A model generated the notes under the pieces. It had not been told where the DNA came from. It made no database searches and saw only the letters and a program-made list of their open reading frames with translations. Source: an uncultured Woeseia sp. (GTDB taxonomy: Bacteria > Pseudomonadota > Gammaproteobacteria > Steroidobacterales > Woeseiaceae). From it: a stretch of 64,000 bases of DNA. Shown piece by piece: positions 9,099 to 17,419 of this stretch. Both the position numbers and the translations under genes were made by a program. Location of the stretch: the NCBI GenBank assembly GCA_913031125.1, contig CAJWFK010000001.1, forward strand, positions 62,001-126,000, read 5' to 3'. Every line of letters starts with the position of its first letter. Positions within the stretch are counted from its first letter, which is position 1.

Positions 9099-9749
9099 AT
9101 GGGCGACAATATACAACCCAAGAAACCATCTAAACAGAACCTTGCTGGCAGCGTAATATTAGCGTTTGTAGTGGCGCTTGTTGTAGCAATTTTATTTATT
9201 CTCCCAGCAGAATTTGGGGTCGATCCCACTGGACTAGGTGAGAAAACCGGGTTAATTAAATTTTCTGCGACGACCTCTGAGACCGACTCAGGTACACGTA
9301 TGATCAAAGGGCAATATCCACAGTTTTCCCCTGAGGATGACTTTGACTATTTTGAACCCGAAACCTTAGGAGAACCATTCTCGCGAACACAAAATAAACC
9401 TTTTCGTGAGGAAACAGTAACGATTGCACTGGAAGAGTTTGAGCAGGTAGAAATAAAAGCCGTAATGAGCCGTGGTGATGCAATTGTGTATTCATGGAAA
9501 CTGCTTGAAGGACAAACTGTCTACTCAGATTTTCATGCTGATCCGAAAGACAAGGCCGCTTTCCCGGAAGGTTATTTTATTCGCTACAATGAATCTGAAG
9601 CTGGCAACGAGGCAGGCTCGCTTATTGCGCCTTTCATGGGCAATCATGGCTGGTACTGGCTTAATATTGAAGAAAACTCAGTGAAAATTGAGTTACGTGT
9701 ACAAGGCTACTACGAAAGTCTTGAAGAGGTTATGCGGTCGTTCCAATAA
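9099..9749 (+). CDS. Single-pass membrane-anchored protein of unknown function
   Basis: Protein of 216 residues with a short positively charged N-terminus, one transmembrane helix (about 14-37, rich in Val, Ala, Leu) and a C-terminal domain of about 170 residues predicted outside the cytoplasm. The ATG at 9099 is preferred over an upstream in-frame TTG because AAGGA lies ten bases before it and the TTG has no ribosome site. The outer domain contains W-K-L-L-E-G and G-N-H-G-W-Y-W-L motifs and reads as beta-rich. Proteins of this kind are often annotated only as transmembrane anchor protein and occur beside metal-transport genes. The convergent neighbour is a HupE/UreJ protein, a class linked to nickel, which fits that association, but no function can be assigned. 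Confidence 0.72.
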   Translation: MGDNIQPKKPSKQNLAGSVILAFVVALVVAILFILPAEFGVDPTGLGEKTGLIKFSATTSETDSGTRMIKGQYPQFSPEDDFDYFEPETLGEPFSRTQNKPFREETVTIALEEFEQVEIKAVMSRGDAIVYSWKLLEGQTVYSDFHADPKDKAAFPEGYFIRYNESEAGNEAGSLIAPFMGNHGWYWLNIEENSVKIELRVQGYYESLEEVMRSFQ

Positions 9750-9806
9750 GGTTACGACATAAAACAATATAGAAAATATTCTAAGGACTATTTTTCGATG
9801 GCTCGT

Positions 9807-10505
9807 TTATGCGAAGAAAAAGCCAGCAAGTTGATAATTGGTCAAAGCGAAACCGGCAAACATCAATCCAACATTGAACAATGGTGCGTATTTCAGGAAA
9901 CCACCTGTTGATCTCAATGTGTTGATTAGTATCAACAGTACCGCTAGCGCCATTAACTGCCCTATCTCTACTCCAAGGTTAAAACTTAGTATATTTGCAA
10001 CCAGCCCTTCTTCAGACAGATGAAGCCCCTGTAACTTGGTTGCAAGTCCGAACCCATGCACCAAACCAAAACAAAATACAGCACTCTTCGGATTCAACTG
10101 AAAACCAAAATATCTTCTGAAACCATCAAGGTTTTCAAATGCTTTGTAGACCACCGATAACCCGATTACAGCATCCACGATATAGGCATTAACGTTAATT
10201 TCAGCAAGTACACCGGTCAATAAAGTAATGCTATGCCCCACTGCAAACAGTGTGACATAAAGAGCAATATCCCGACTTCTGTATAGAAAAAAGATTACGC
10301 CAGCTAAATACAGTAAGTGATCGTAGCCGGTAATCATGTGCTTAGCTCCCAAATACAAAAAGGCGACGAGTGCCATACCGGGGTTCTGCTCTAGAAATAG
10401 AGCATCTCTATCTGTAACACCATGTGCAAATACTGTGGAAGCTATAAATAATAAAGCCCCGATGATCACAAGGCCTTTTAAATATATTGTGACTTTTTTT
10501 GACAT
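9807..10505 (-). CDS. HupE/UreJ family membrane protein
   Basis: Integral membrane protein of 232 residues with a cleavable-looking N-terminal segment (ending V-F-A-H-G) and about six transmembrane helices. HupE/UreJ family motifs are plain: L-G-x-K-H-x-x-x-G-Y-D-H-L-L-Y-L (about 52-66), F-A-V-G-H-S-I-T-L (about 86-94), G-L-V-H-G-F-G-L-A (about 147-155) and F-N-L-G-V-E-I-G-Q-L (about 175-184), with their conserved histidines. Family members are thought to move nickel or cobalt; HupE accompanies hydrogenases and UreJ ureases, but neither enzyme is present here, so this is the free-standing type. The gene runs towards the membrane-anchored protein at 9099-9749 and diverges from the FAH gene at 10741. 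Confidence 0.83.
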   Translation of the reverse strand: MSKKVTIYLKGLVIIGALLFIASTVFAHGVTDRDALFLEQNPGMALVAFLYLGAKHMITGYDHLLYLAGVIFFLYRSRDIALYVTLFAVGHSITLLTGVLAEINVNAYIVDAVIGLSVVYKAFENLDGFRRYFGFQLNPKSAVFCFGLVHGFGLATKLQGLHLSEEGLVANILSFNLGVEIGQLMALAVLLILINTLRSTGGFLKYAPLFNVGLMFAGFALTNYQLAGFFFA

Positions 10506-10740
10506 ACTGATGCGTTAGATTAGTAGAAAATTAATTCTACAGGATCATTGACTTCATTTTTTTATCTGGTGATACAGTATGTTAGTAGGACTGAATTAAA
10601 TAGGGTTGGTTGACTAGGGTTATAATGATGCGCCAGCAGCCCCAAAAAAGCGGACCGTAGGACATTTTTATGTTCCATTCTGGAAAAATTGCACAGGTCA
10701 GTATCGTTCCGGCATATTATGGCCAGTTGGAGTCAACTAC

Positions 10741-11673
10741 GTGAGATTAGCTAGTTTTAGGTATGCCAACCGCGAACGTATCGGTCTCCTGACAAATGAC
10801 AAGGAGATTAATTTTATCGACGGTTTCAATTCCATGCGTGACCTGATTCGGTCCGGTGAAGATGCCGGCAGGTTTTTAAGCAGGTCGGTTGTTTCTGTAG
10901 ACGATGTGGATTGGCTTCCACCGGTCCCGCACCCAGGAAAAATTTGTTGTGTTGCCATGAACAACTCTGCAAGTAACGAACGGAAAATAAGTGCGCCCGA
11001 TCACCCAGCATATTTTTTAAAACCACCTTCCTGTTTAATTGGCCACCGGCATCCAATCAAAATTCGAAGCTACTATGGAAGCGTCCATCCTGAACCAGAA
11101 CTTGCTGTTGTCATCGGAAAATTATCAAAAGATTTAGAGGCTATCGACGCGCTAGATCATGTGTTTGGGTACACCGTATTCAACGATATTACCGGCAATG
11201 GAATGCGCGCCGAAGACATGTTTCACTATTGGGCATTGTATGCGGATTCAAATACCGAAGGAAAACTGGAACGTCGAGAGCAACACCTTTCTTATGCGGC
11301 GAGATATAAAGGTTCTGACACCTTCGGGTCCATGGGGCCAGTCCTGGTCACGACCGATGAGGTTGCTAATCCAGACGATCTGGATGTCTTTTGTACCTTA
11401 AACAGCGAAAGAATCGCAGAGGACAGTACCCGTTACTATAATTACAAAGTAGCTGAGGTCATCAGCTTCATTAGTCAGTTCCAAACACTTGAGGCTGGAG
11501 ACGTTATTAGCTGCGGCACCGCTTTTCGTCCATCGAAAAATAGAAAATCGATTCACCATACAAATTTCCAAAATACCCAAGGCCTAGTAGAAGTTACAAT
11601 TAGTGGGATAGGTACATTGGTAAATTCAATAGAAATAGAGGATAAACCAATCGGAAATTGGCGCCTGCCGTAG
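10741..11673 (+). CDS. Fumarylacetoacetate hydrolase (FAH) family protein
   Basis: Cytoplasmic enzyme of 310 residues of the FAH superfamily, which hydrolyses, hydrates, decarboxylates or isomerises 2-oxo-enol acids. The GTG start is supported by TTGGAG eight bases upstream. A small N-terminal domain (1-75) precedes the catalytic core, which contains the metal-binding P-E-P-E-L-A-V-V-I-G (about 117-126), the N-D-I-T segment with the third acidic ligand (about 143-146) and a C-terminal S-C-G-T motif. The 3' end lies 11 bases before the likely start of an MhpB-like extradiol dioxygenase, so this enzyme probably acts on that ring-cleavage product. The exact reaction cannot be read from sequence; hydrolase of a meta-cleavage product and hydratase are both possible. 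Confidence 0.87.
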   Translation: MRLASFRYANRERIGLLTNDKEINFIDGFNSMRDLIRSGEDAGRFLSRSVVSVDDVDWLPPVPHPGKICCVAMNNSASNERKISAPDHPAYFLKPPSCLIGHRHPIKIRSYYGSVHPEPELAVVIGKLSKDLEAIDALDHVFGYTVFNDITGNGMRAEDMFHYWALYADSNTEGKLERREQHLSYAARYKGSDTFGSMGPVLVTTDEVANPDDLDVFCTLNSERIAEDSTRYYNYKVAEVISFISQFQTLEAGDVISCGTAFRPSKNRKSIHHTNFQNTQGLVEVTISGIGTLVNSIEIEDKPIGNWRLP

Positions 11674-11684
11674 AGAGAATCCAG

Positions 11685-12644
11685 ATGACGACATCACTGA
11701 TTTGTGCATCCCATAGTCCTTTGCTCTATTGCTATGCAAAAGAACCGGATGACTGGAATGAACTGCAGGCAGCTTATAAAAAGCGCGCCCGCGCAGCACA
11801 GGATTTCAATGCCGACTTAGTTATTGCTTTCGGTGCGGACCATTTTAATGGTTTCTTTTTCAAACTGATGCCAGCATTTTGCGTAGGCCTGAAAGCAACT
11901 GCTGTCGGCGATATCGGAGGATTCTCTGGTGAACTCAATGTACCTGAGGATATGGCTACTGACCTTGTCCATCATCTCAGGCAGAACGACCTGGATCCAG
12001 CGGTTTCAACTGATATGACAGTCGATCATGGGTTTTCACAAACAATACACAATATGCTTGGCGGTCTCGAGACAAAGCCGGTCATTCCCATTTTTATAAA
12101 CGCCATCGCTGAGCCTTTTGTGCCATTTCGTCGTACCCGCTTGCTTGGCGAGGCCATCGGTCAATTCGCATCAACGTCAGGATTAAAAATATTGTTGCTG
12201 GCATCAGGTGGAATGTCGCATAACCCGCGCAGATATTATCCGGAATTAGACGCCGGTCCTCCTGAAATTAGAGCCTGGCAATTATCAGGTGGTGATTATC
12301 CGGAGTCTCTTTCAGCAACTGAGTACATCAAACTGCTAGAAACGATGCATTATGAAGGAGCAGAGATGATTGTCCGGGGTGAGCGAACACCTGCAGACAT
12401 GAAACTAAACCAGAAGGCGGATGAGAAATTTCTAGAGGTTATATGCAATGACAGGCTCGAAGAATTCGATGTATGGGATCCAAAGAAGTTTGTCGAGCAA
12501 GCAGGCATCGGGTCGATGGAGTTACATACGTGGATCGCAGCTACCGCAGCGCATAAAGCAGCCGGCGGAGAACCACCGGTTAATGACTTTTATTCGGTAA
12601 CGCCTGAACTAGGCATAGCCTGCGGAATTGTGCATGCGGATTAG
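11685..12644 (+). CDS. LigB-superfamily extradiol ring-cleavage dioxygenase, MhpB-like
   Basis: Type II (LigB) extradiol dioxygenase of 319 residues, close in motif order to MhpB, the 2,3-dihydroxyphenylpropionate 1,2-dioxygenase. The ATG at 11685 is preferred to an upstream in-frame TTG since it begins the family-typical M-x-x-x-L-I-C-A-S-H-S-P-L. Likely Fe(II) ligands are the His of A-S-H-S, the His of A-D-H-F-N-G-F-F and the Glu in S-M-E-L-H-T-W; catalytic His residues lie in V-D-H-G-F and G-G-M-S-H. It is downstream of and probably co-transcribed with the FAH-family gene, giving a two-step meta-cleavage module separate from the hpa cluster. Its TAG overlaps the stop codon of the convergent MFS gene by three bases. 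The catechol substrate is uncertain. Confidence 0.87.
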   Translation: MTTSLICASHSPLLYCYAKEPDDWNELQAAYKKRARAAQDFNADLVIAFGADHFNGFFFKLMPAFCVGLKATAVGDIGGFSGELNVPEDMATDLVHHLRQNDLDPAVSTDMTVDHGFSQTIHNMLGGLETKPVIPIFINAIAEPFVPFRRTRLLGEAIGQFASTSGLKILLLASGGMSHNPRRYYPELDAGPPEIRAWQLSGGDYPESLSATEYIKLLETMHYEGAEMIVRGERTPADMKLNQKADEKFLEVICNDRLEEFDVWDPKKFVEQAGIGSMELHTWIAATAAHKAAGGEPPVNDFYSVTPELGIACGIVHAD

Positions 12645-13864
12645 GAATTTCCTGCCGAAAACGAAACTTCTGGTTTGCGAATTCCAACTACTGCAATCAA
12701 TAAAAGACAAGCCAAAGCAAAAACCATTGTTGTGTAAGTAGAACCTATAGTGCCAGCCAAGGCTCCAGCAACGGCAGCACCAATAGCTGGACCACCGACT
12801 ATAGTTATTGTCCAAAGGCTCAATACCCTCCCACGCAAATGATTCTCGACGTTCACTTGAAGTTCTGTCTGCGAGCCGATCGATACGAGACTCGAAAAAA
12901 GTCCTAACATCGCCACAACAAGCATACCTGGAATCAGACTACTCGTGACTGCAAAAAGAACCAATGAGAAGCCGGCTCCAATCGACCCAATCACCACAGC
13001 ACTATGTAAGGAGTTAACTAATGAACGGGATGAAAATAAAAGACTCGCAAGTATCGCACCAAAGCCCGCTGCAGCCATCAATAAAGCGAGAACATTACTA
13101 CCGCCCTTAAAAATTAGTACCGAGAATGCCGGCATCAATTCAAGAATGCCCCGACTAAAAAAATTCCCCACGCTTGCGAGCAATAGAATTTGGCGAATCG
13201 ACGGGTGATCTCTCGCATACCGCAATCCCTCAGTAAGCTCGACGAGATAACTTCGGCGCCCCGATTGATTTAAGTCATTAGGCGCTATCCTTAAAATGGA
13301 AAGCACTATAACTGCAGGAAGATAGGAAACTGCATTCGCAAAATAAGCTGCCCCCAATCCATACCAGGCGACAATTCCGCCTGCGATGGCAGGGCCGACA
13401 AGCCCAGCAACATTAAAAAACATTGAATTGATGGCAACTGCACTAGCAAATTTATTTTTGTTAACCAAGTGGGGGATCAGGGAAAGTCGGAACGGCGAAT
13501 AGGCACTGTTGGCAATCCCATGAACCAACGCAAGAACCAATAACCACTGCGTAGTCATATTACCGGTTACCGTCAACAGACCTAGGGCCGCTGCCGAAAT
13601 CGTCAGAATAATATGCATAACGATGGCTGCAGCTCGTATACTCACCCGATCCGCAAGTACACCAAAAAAAGGTGTTAAGATCGCCAATGGTAAAAACTGT
13701 GCGGCAGCAATCATGCCGACAACTAAACTCGACTCAGTCAGTTGCCAGGCATGCCAGCCCAACGCTAAACGCTGTATCCAAACACCAATTACGGAAAGGA
13801 TACTTCCACACAAATATTTTCGGTAATTCTTACTAGATAATGCGGAATGGCTTTCCTTTTCCAT
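12641..13864 (-). CDS. MFS transporter, enterobactin-exporter-like (MFS_3 type)
   Basis: Inner-membrane major facilitator protein of 407 residues with twelve hydrophobic segments. The loop 2-3 motif G-V-L-A-D-R-V-S-I-R-A and the opening L-A-L-G-W-H-A-W-Q-L-T-x-S-x-x-x-V-G place it with the MFS_3/EntS-like drug and siderophore exporters rather than with solute importers. The second half carries the repeat of the motif near L-R-G-R-V-L-S-L-W. Substrate unknown. The gene converges on the MhpB-like dioxygenase, their stop codons overlapping, and is followed upstream by a short gap to the DUF6644-type gene pair transcribed in the same direction, so it may be the last reading frame of that transcript or independent. 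Confidence 0.8.
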   Translation of the reverse strand: MEKESHSALSSKNYRKYLCGSILSVIGVWIQRLALGWHAWQLTESSLVVGMIAAAQFLPLAILTPFFGVLADRVSIRAAAIVMHIILTISAAALGLLTVTGNMTTQWLLVLALVHGIANSAYSPFRLSLIPHLVNKNKFASAVAINSMFFNVAGLVGPAIAGGIVAWYGLGAAYFANAVSYLPAVIVLSILRIAPNDLNQSGRRSYLVELTEGLRYARDHPSIRQILLLASVGNFFSRGILELMPAFSVLIFKGGSNVLALLMAAAGFGAILASLLFSSRSLVNSLHSAVVIGSIGAGFSLVLFAVTSSLIPGMLVVAMLGLFSSLVSIGSQTELQVNVENHLRGRVLSLWTITIVGGPAIGAAVAGALAGTIGSTYTTMVFALACLLLIAVVGIRKPEVSFSAGNS

Positions 13865-13874
13865 CGCTAAGATT

Positions 13875-14375
13875 TTAACCAGTCCCTATATAAGGTATTA
13901 GCCGCCCAAGCAACAATACGCCAAACCATGAGCCGAGCGAAAGCCACCCAATGACTTTAGCCAGCGGTGGTGTATCAGCGTGCGGTGACCAATTAGCCAT
14001 TAGCGGGCTAATCTTCATCTTGAACCATAAAGCATTTAATAGTGCTACTACCACAAGGCACATTTTCCACCAAAAACCGATGTTAGCCATATAACGGGCT
14101 GGATCACCCATTAGAAAAAGAGATCCAGTGATAAAATTTAATCCGAAACCAATAAACACTAGCGGCAACAATTTGTGTATAGCAGCAATACTTATATTCC
14201 GGAGATAGCCAGCAAGTCTAAGGTCGATGACAAGTAACGATCCAAACAATAGGGATAAACCTATAAAATGTAGGATCTCCATTAGTGGCCAGATCCAAAC
14301 AGAGCCCATCACCCAAGTATTAATCACACTGCCTTCGACCGTGTTAACAAATAGTTCCACTATTGCGTCCGTCAT
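13875..14375 (-). CDS. DUF6644-type multi-pass membrane protein (copy 1)
   Basis: Hydrophobic protein of 166 residues with about four or five transmembrane helices. It has the pattern E-I-L-H-F-I-G-L-S-L-L-F-G-S followed by D-L-R-L-A-G near the start (about 33-55), and the C-terminal helix ends in L-G-R-L-I-P-Y. The neighbouring gene at 14385 has the same pattern, so the two are tandem paralogues separated by nine bases. I know such proteins only as uncharacterised DUF6644 members. Their position, divergent from a PQQ dehydrogenase with a cytochrome c domain, permits a guess that they take part in membrane electron transfer, the conserved His being a possible haem or quinone contact. That is weak inference. 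Confidence 0.7.
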   Translation of the reverse strand: MTDAIVELFVNTVEGSVINTWVMGSVWIWPLMEILHFIGLSLLFGSLLVIDLRLAGYLRNISIAAIHKLLPLVFIGFGLNFITGSLFLMGDPARYMANIGFWWKMCLVVVALLNALWFKMKISPLMANWSPHADTPPLAKVIGWLSLGSWFGVLLLGRLIPYIGTG

Positions 14376-14384
14376 GATCAGCTC

Positions 14385-14852
14385 CTATAGGTAGGCAATC
14401 AGGCGGCCAGCAATGATGGCCCCCATCCATAACGCAATCGAAACTATTGCTAAATTGCGAACTACCCCGAAGCTTCCGCTTCCACTGTCCCACTCTTCGG
14501 CACCGACTCGTATCCTCTGCTGAATTAAGCCAGCGGTAACTGTAGCGAGAAAAATCATGGTTATCTTTAGTAAAAACGGTGTGTGTGTAACGAAGTAAGT
14601 CGCTTGAGAGGAAAAAAGAAAACAACCCGAAATAACGTTAATTAAGAATCCCATCCAGCCTAACTTACTTAGGCTGAGAAGCGATTGAAAACTGATGCTA
14701 TCCAACATCCCAATGAGACGCAGATCGCGCATCACAAACAATCCCACAACCATCGCTAATCCAACTACATGTAATCCGAGCATTATTGGGTAGCCCCAGA
14801 GAGACTCGCCCACCCATAACGCAATTGCTGTAGTCTCTAGGGCCTCAAACAC
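14385..14852 (-). CDS. DUF6644-type multi-pass membrane protein (copy 2)
   Basis: Membrane protein of 155 residues with about four helices, paralogous to the gene at 13875-14375. The GTG at 14852 is taken as the start, because AGGAGAG lies about five bases upstream and the protein begins with V-F-E-A-L-E, like copy 1 after its own start. The open frame continues upstream to 15410, but that extension has no family similarity and runs antisense through the first part of the PQQ dehydrogenase gene. The shared motifs are G-L-H-V-V-G-L-A-M-V-V-G and R-D-L-R-L-I-G, with G-R-L-I-A-Y-L at the end. It is the first gene of the leftward pair and starts 192 bases from the divergent dehydrogenase. Function unknown. 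Confidence 0.72.
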   Translation of the reverse strand: MFEALETTAIALWVGESLWGYPIMLGLHVVGLAMVVGLFVMRDLRLIGMLDSISFQSLLSLSKLGWMGFLINVISGCFLFSSQATYFVTHTPFLLKITMIFLATVTAGLIQQRIRVGAEEWDSGSGSFGVVRNLAIVSIALWMGAIIAGRLIAYL

Positions 14853-15044
14853 GGTGCTCTCCTCGCTGTTAGTATTTGCTTTACTTAAACGAATGTCTTG
14901 TACAGATGCGTTATGCAGCAATGCATCGGTCTGGTAAGAATTGCCATTATATCTGACGAAAGAAATTCGTATTAGTTCTGTCGAAACTCTAGCTATTTTG
15001 TATACATATAGGCGGAACTGTTCCCTTTTCGGTACGATGCGCGA

Positions 15045-17354
15045 ATGAAGAAACTTGTTAGTCTGTTTTTGTTCAGCCTTAGCACCTATGGGGCGTTTGC
15101 GAATTTCAGTATCGATTCGGGCATTTACTCCATATCGCAGGCGCGTAACGGGCAATCCATATACAACTCCGAGTGTGCAATTTGTCATGGCAAGGAATTG
15201 GACGGTAGCGAAACCGGGCCGGATCTTGCAGGCATTGCTTTTCGTGATCGATGGAAAGATTTGCCGCTGGCAGATTTTTTTAACATCACCAAACAAACAA
15301 TGCCGGTAGCAAACCCTGCCGGACTCACCGATCGTGAATATATGGATGTTATTGCGTTCATCCTGAATAGAAATGCGTATGCCGTTGGCGAAAAAGAATT
15401 GAGTGCACACATAAGCGCAATCGAGAAAGTCTTATTCACAGATCCCGCTGGGAGGGCTCCTCTATCCCTCGGTCTTGAAAACTCGGATGATGAGGAAATG
15501 GTCGAATGGCTCCATCACCGCGGTGATCCAGGTAGCATGAATTATTCAGCTCTCGATCTCATCAACCAGTCTAATGTAAGTAACCTTAAAGTTGCATGGC
15601 AATGGACATCAGAAAACTTTGGTCCCTCACCCTGGCCTAATCTACAGACTACCCCACTGATGGCCAATGGCATTTTGTACGCTACCGCAGGTCTGCGCCG
15701 AGCGGTCGTGGCGATAGATGCGATAACAGGTGAAACCCTTTGGATGTACCGGTTAGATGAAGGAGAGCGAGGTGAAAACGCTCCCCGAAAAGGTCCGGGT
15801 AGGGGAGTTGCCTATCAAACGATCAATGGGCAGGAAACTATATATGTCATATCACCCGGCTACCGCTTAATAGCGCTAGATGCTGCGGATGGTCGTCCAA
15901 TAGAATCTTTTGGGGAAAACGGGGTCGTCGACCTTAAATCCAATATAGGCCAGGACCTGGACTATATCGAATCAAGAATTGGTTCCAGCTCTCCGCCTAT
16001 CGTTGTAAATGGTGTCATTATTGTCGGTTCAGCATTTCCTTCCGGCGGAGCGCCGCCAACGAAAGAAATGCCTCTGGGGAGCGTCACTGGCTATGATGCA
16101 GCCACAGGGGAACTCGTCTGGATTTTTAATACAATTCCGCAAGCAGGTGAATACGGTAACGAAACGTGGCAAAACGATTCGTGGAAATATACGGGTAATG
16201 CTGGAGTGTGGACACCCATGTCAGCGGACCCTGAACTGGGATTTGTCTATTTGCCGGTCGAGGCGCCTACTGGTGATTTTTACGGAGGACATCGGCTTGG
16301 TGATAACCTGTTTGGGCAAAGTCTAGTATGCCTAGATGCCAAAACAGGTGAACGTGTTTGGCATTTCCAGACCATACATCACCCGCTTTGGGACTACGAC
16401 CTGCCAGCCCCCCCGTTACTCCTGAATATAAAGGTCGATGGTGTAGAAATACCTGCTGTTGCACAAATTACAAAACAGGGGTTCACCTTCGTTTTCGATC
16501 GACGTAACGGAAAACCAGTCTGGCCAATTGACGAACGTCCGGTCGCAAAAAGTACTATACCCGGCGAGATATCCTCACCTACCCAGCCATTTCCTTCTCT
16601 GCCCGAATTGTTCGAACCACAAGGCGTAACAAAAGATAATCTGAATAACCTGACACCTGAAATCTATGAAGAAGCTTTACGTATTGCTTCTGGATACACA
16701 ATGGGTTCTATATATACACCCCCATCACTAATCACAAAGGGTAATAAGGGGACCTTGGTAGCGCCTGGGTCCGTTGGTGGAGCTAATTGGCAGGGTGCAG
16801 TGGCGGACCCGGACACTGGACTAATGTATATATCCTCAACCGCCTCGGCAGTCGCTTACGGCATGGTAAATGACCCGGATCGCTCCAACATGCGCTACGT
16901 AAAAAGTGGGGCGTCCTTAAAAGGTCCCTTTGGACTCCCTTTATTACGACCTCCCTGGGGTAGGATTACAGCAATCGATCTCAATACTGGCAAAATTAAA
17001 TGGGTGATTGCGAATGGTGATACACCGCTAGATATTCAGGCTCACGAAAAACTAAAAGGAATTACACTTCCGCGAACCGGCCACGACGATCGTGCAGGAC
17101 TATTGGTGACCAAATCCTTACTCTTCGCTGGCGAAGGTTCCGGCCTTTACACCAATTCTGGCCGCGGTGGCACGAAATTCCGTGCCCATGACAAGCTAAC
17201 CGGTGAAATAGTTACTGAGATTGATCTCGGCCTTCGTCAAACCGGGGTCCCAATGACTTACGCTATTCAGGGGCAACAATATATTGTGCTAGCGGCAGGT
17301 GCGCCAAACCATTCCGGGGAGCTTATCGCTCTAACCGTGGAAAAAAGTGACTGA
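15045..17354 (+). CDS. PQQ-dependent dehydrogenase with N-terminal cytochrome c domain
   Basis: Periplasmic quinoprotein dehydrogenase of 769 residues. A signal peptide (1-19) is followed by a small class I cytochrome c domain (about 30-110) with haem-binding C44-A-I-C47-H48 and likely Met ligand in Q-T-M-P-V. From about residue 155 comes an eight-bladed PQQ propeller with the typical opening H-H-R-G-D-P and repeated A-x-D-A-x-T-G-E-x-x-W segments (about 235-245, 370-380, 430-440). Such enzymes oxidise alcohols, aldoses or other hydroxyl compounds and pass electrons to the respiratory chain through the fused haem. The haem is at the N-terminus, unlike quinohaemoprotein alcohol dehydrogenases, which carry it at the C-terminus. 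Nearest neighbours are two divergent DUF6644-type membrane proteins. Substrate unknown; no PQQ biosynthesis genes are in the window. Confidence 0.9.
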   Translation: MKKLVSLFLFSLSTYGAFANFSIDSGIYSISQARNGQSIYNSECAICHGKELDGSETGPDLAGIAFRDRWKDLPLADFFNITKQTMPVANPAGLTDREYMDVIAFILNRNAYAVGEKELSAHISAIEKVLFTDPAGRAPLSLGLENSDDEEMVEWLHHRGDPGSMNYSALDLINQSNVSNLKVAWQWTSENFGPSPWPNLQTTPLMANGILYATAGLRRAVVAIDAITGETLWMYRLDEGERGENAPRKGPGRGVAYQTINGQETIYVISPGYRLIALDAADGRPIESFGENGVVDLKSNIGQDLDYIESRIGSSSPPIVVNGVIIVGSAFPSGGAPPTKEMPLGSVTGYDAATGELVWIFNTIPQAGEYGNETWQNDSWKYTGNAGVWTPMSADPELGFVYLPVEAPTGDFYGGHRLGDNLFGQSLVCLDAKTGERVWHFQTIHHPLWDYDLPAPPLLLNIKVDGVEIPAVAQITKQGFTFVFDRRNGKPVWPIDERPVAKSTIPGEISSPTQPFPSLPELFEPQGVTKDNLNNLTPEIYEEALRIASGYTMGSIYTPPSLITKGNKGTLVAPGSVGGANWQGAVADPDTGLMYISSTASAVAYGMVNDPDRSNMRYVKSGASLKGPFGLPLLRPPWGRITAIDLNTGKIKWVIANGDTPLDIQAHEKLKGITLPRTGHDDRAGLLVTKSLLFAGEGSGLYTNSGRGGTKFRAHDKLTGEIVTEIDLGLRQTGVPMTYAIQGQQYIVLAAGAPNHSGELIALTVEKSD

Positions 17355-17419
17355 CAATGAAAATATTAGCTAACAAGTGGTAAAAGTAACTCTGCTAATA
17401 AATCACCCTTCTATATCAA

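Noticed and set aside
10609-10626. TATAAT at 10621 as a promoter for the FAH/MhpB-like module
   Set aside because: The only good -35 (TTGACT) is five bases away and the correct-distance hexamer is poor.
14853-15410. Upstream extension of the second DUF6644-type frame, giving 341 residues
   Set aside because: The extra 186 residues run antisense to the PQQ dehydrogenase start, lack family similarity, and a GTG with AGGAGAG sits at the domain start.
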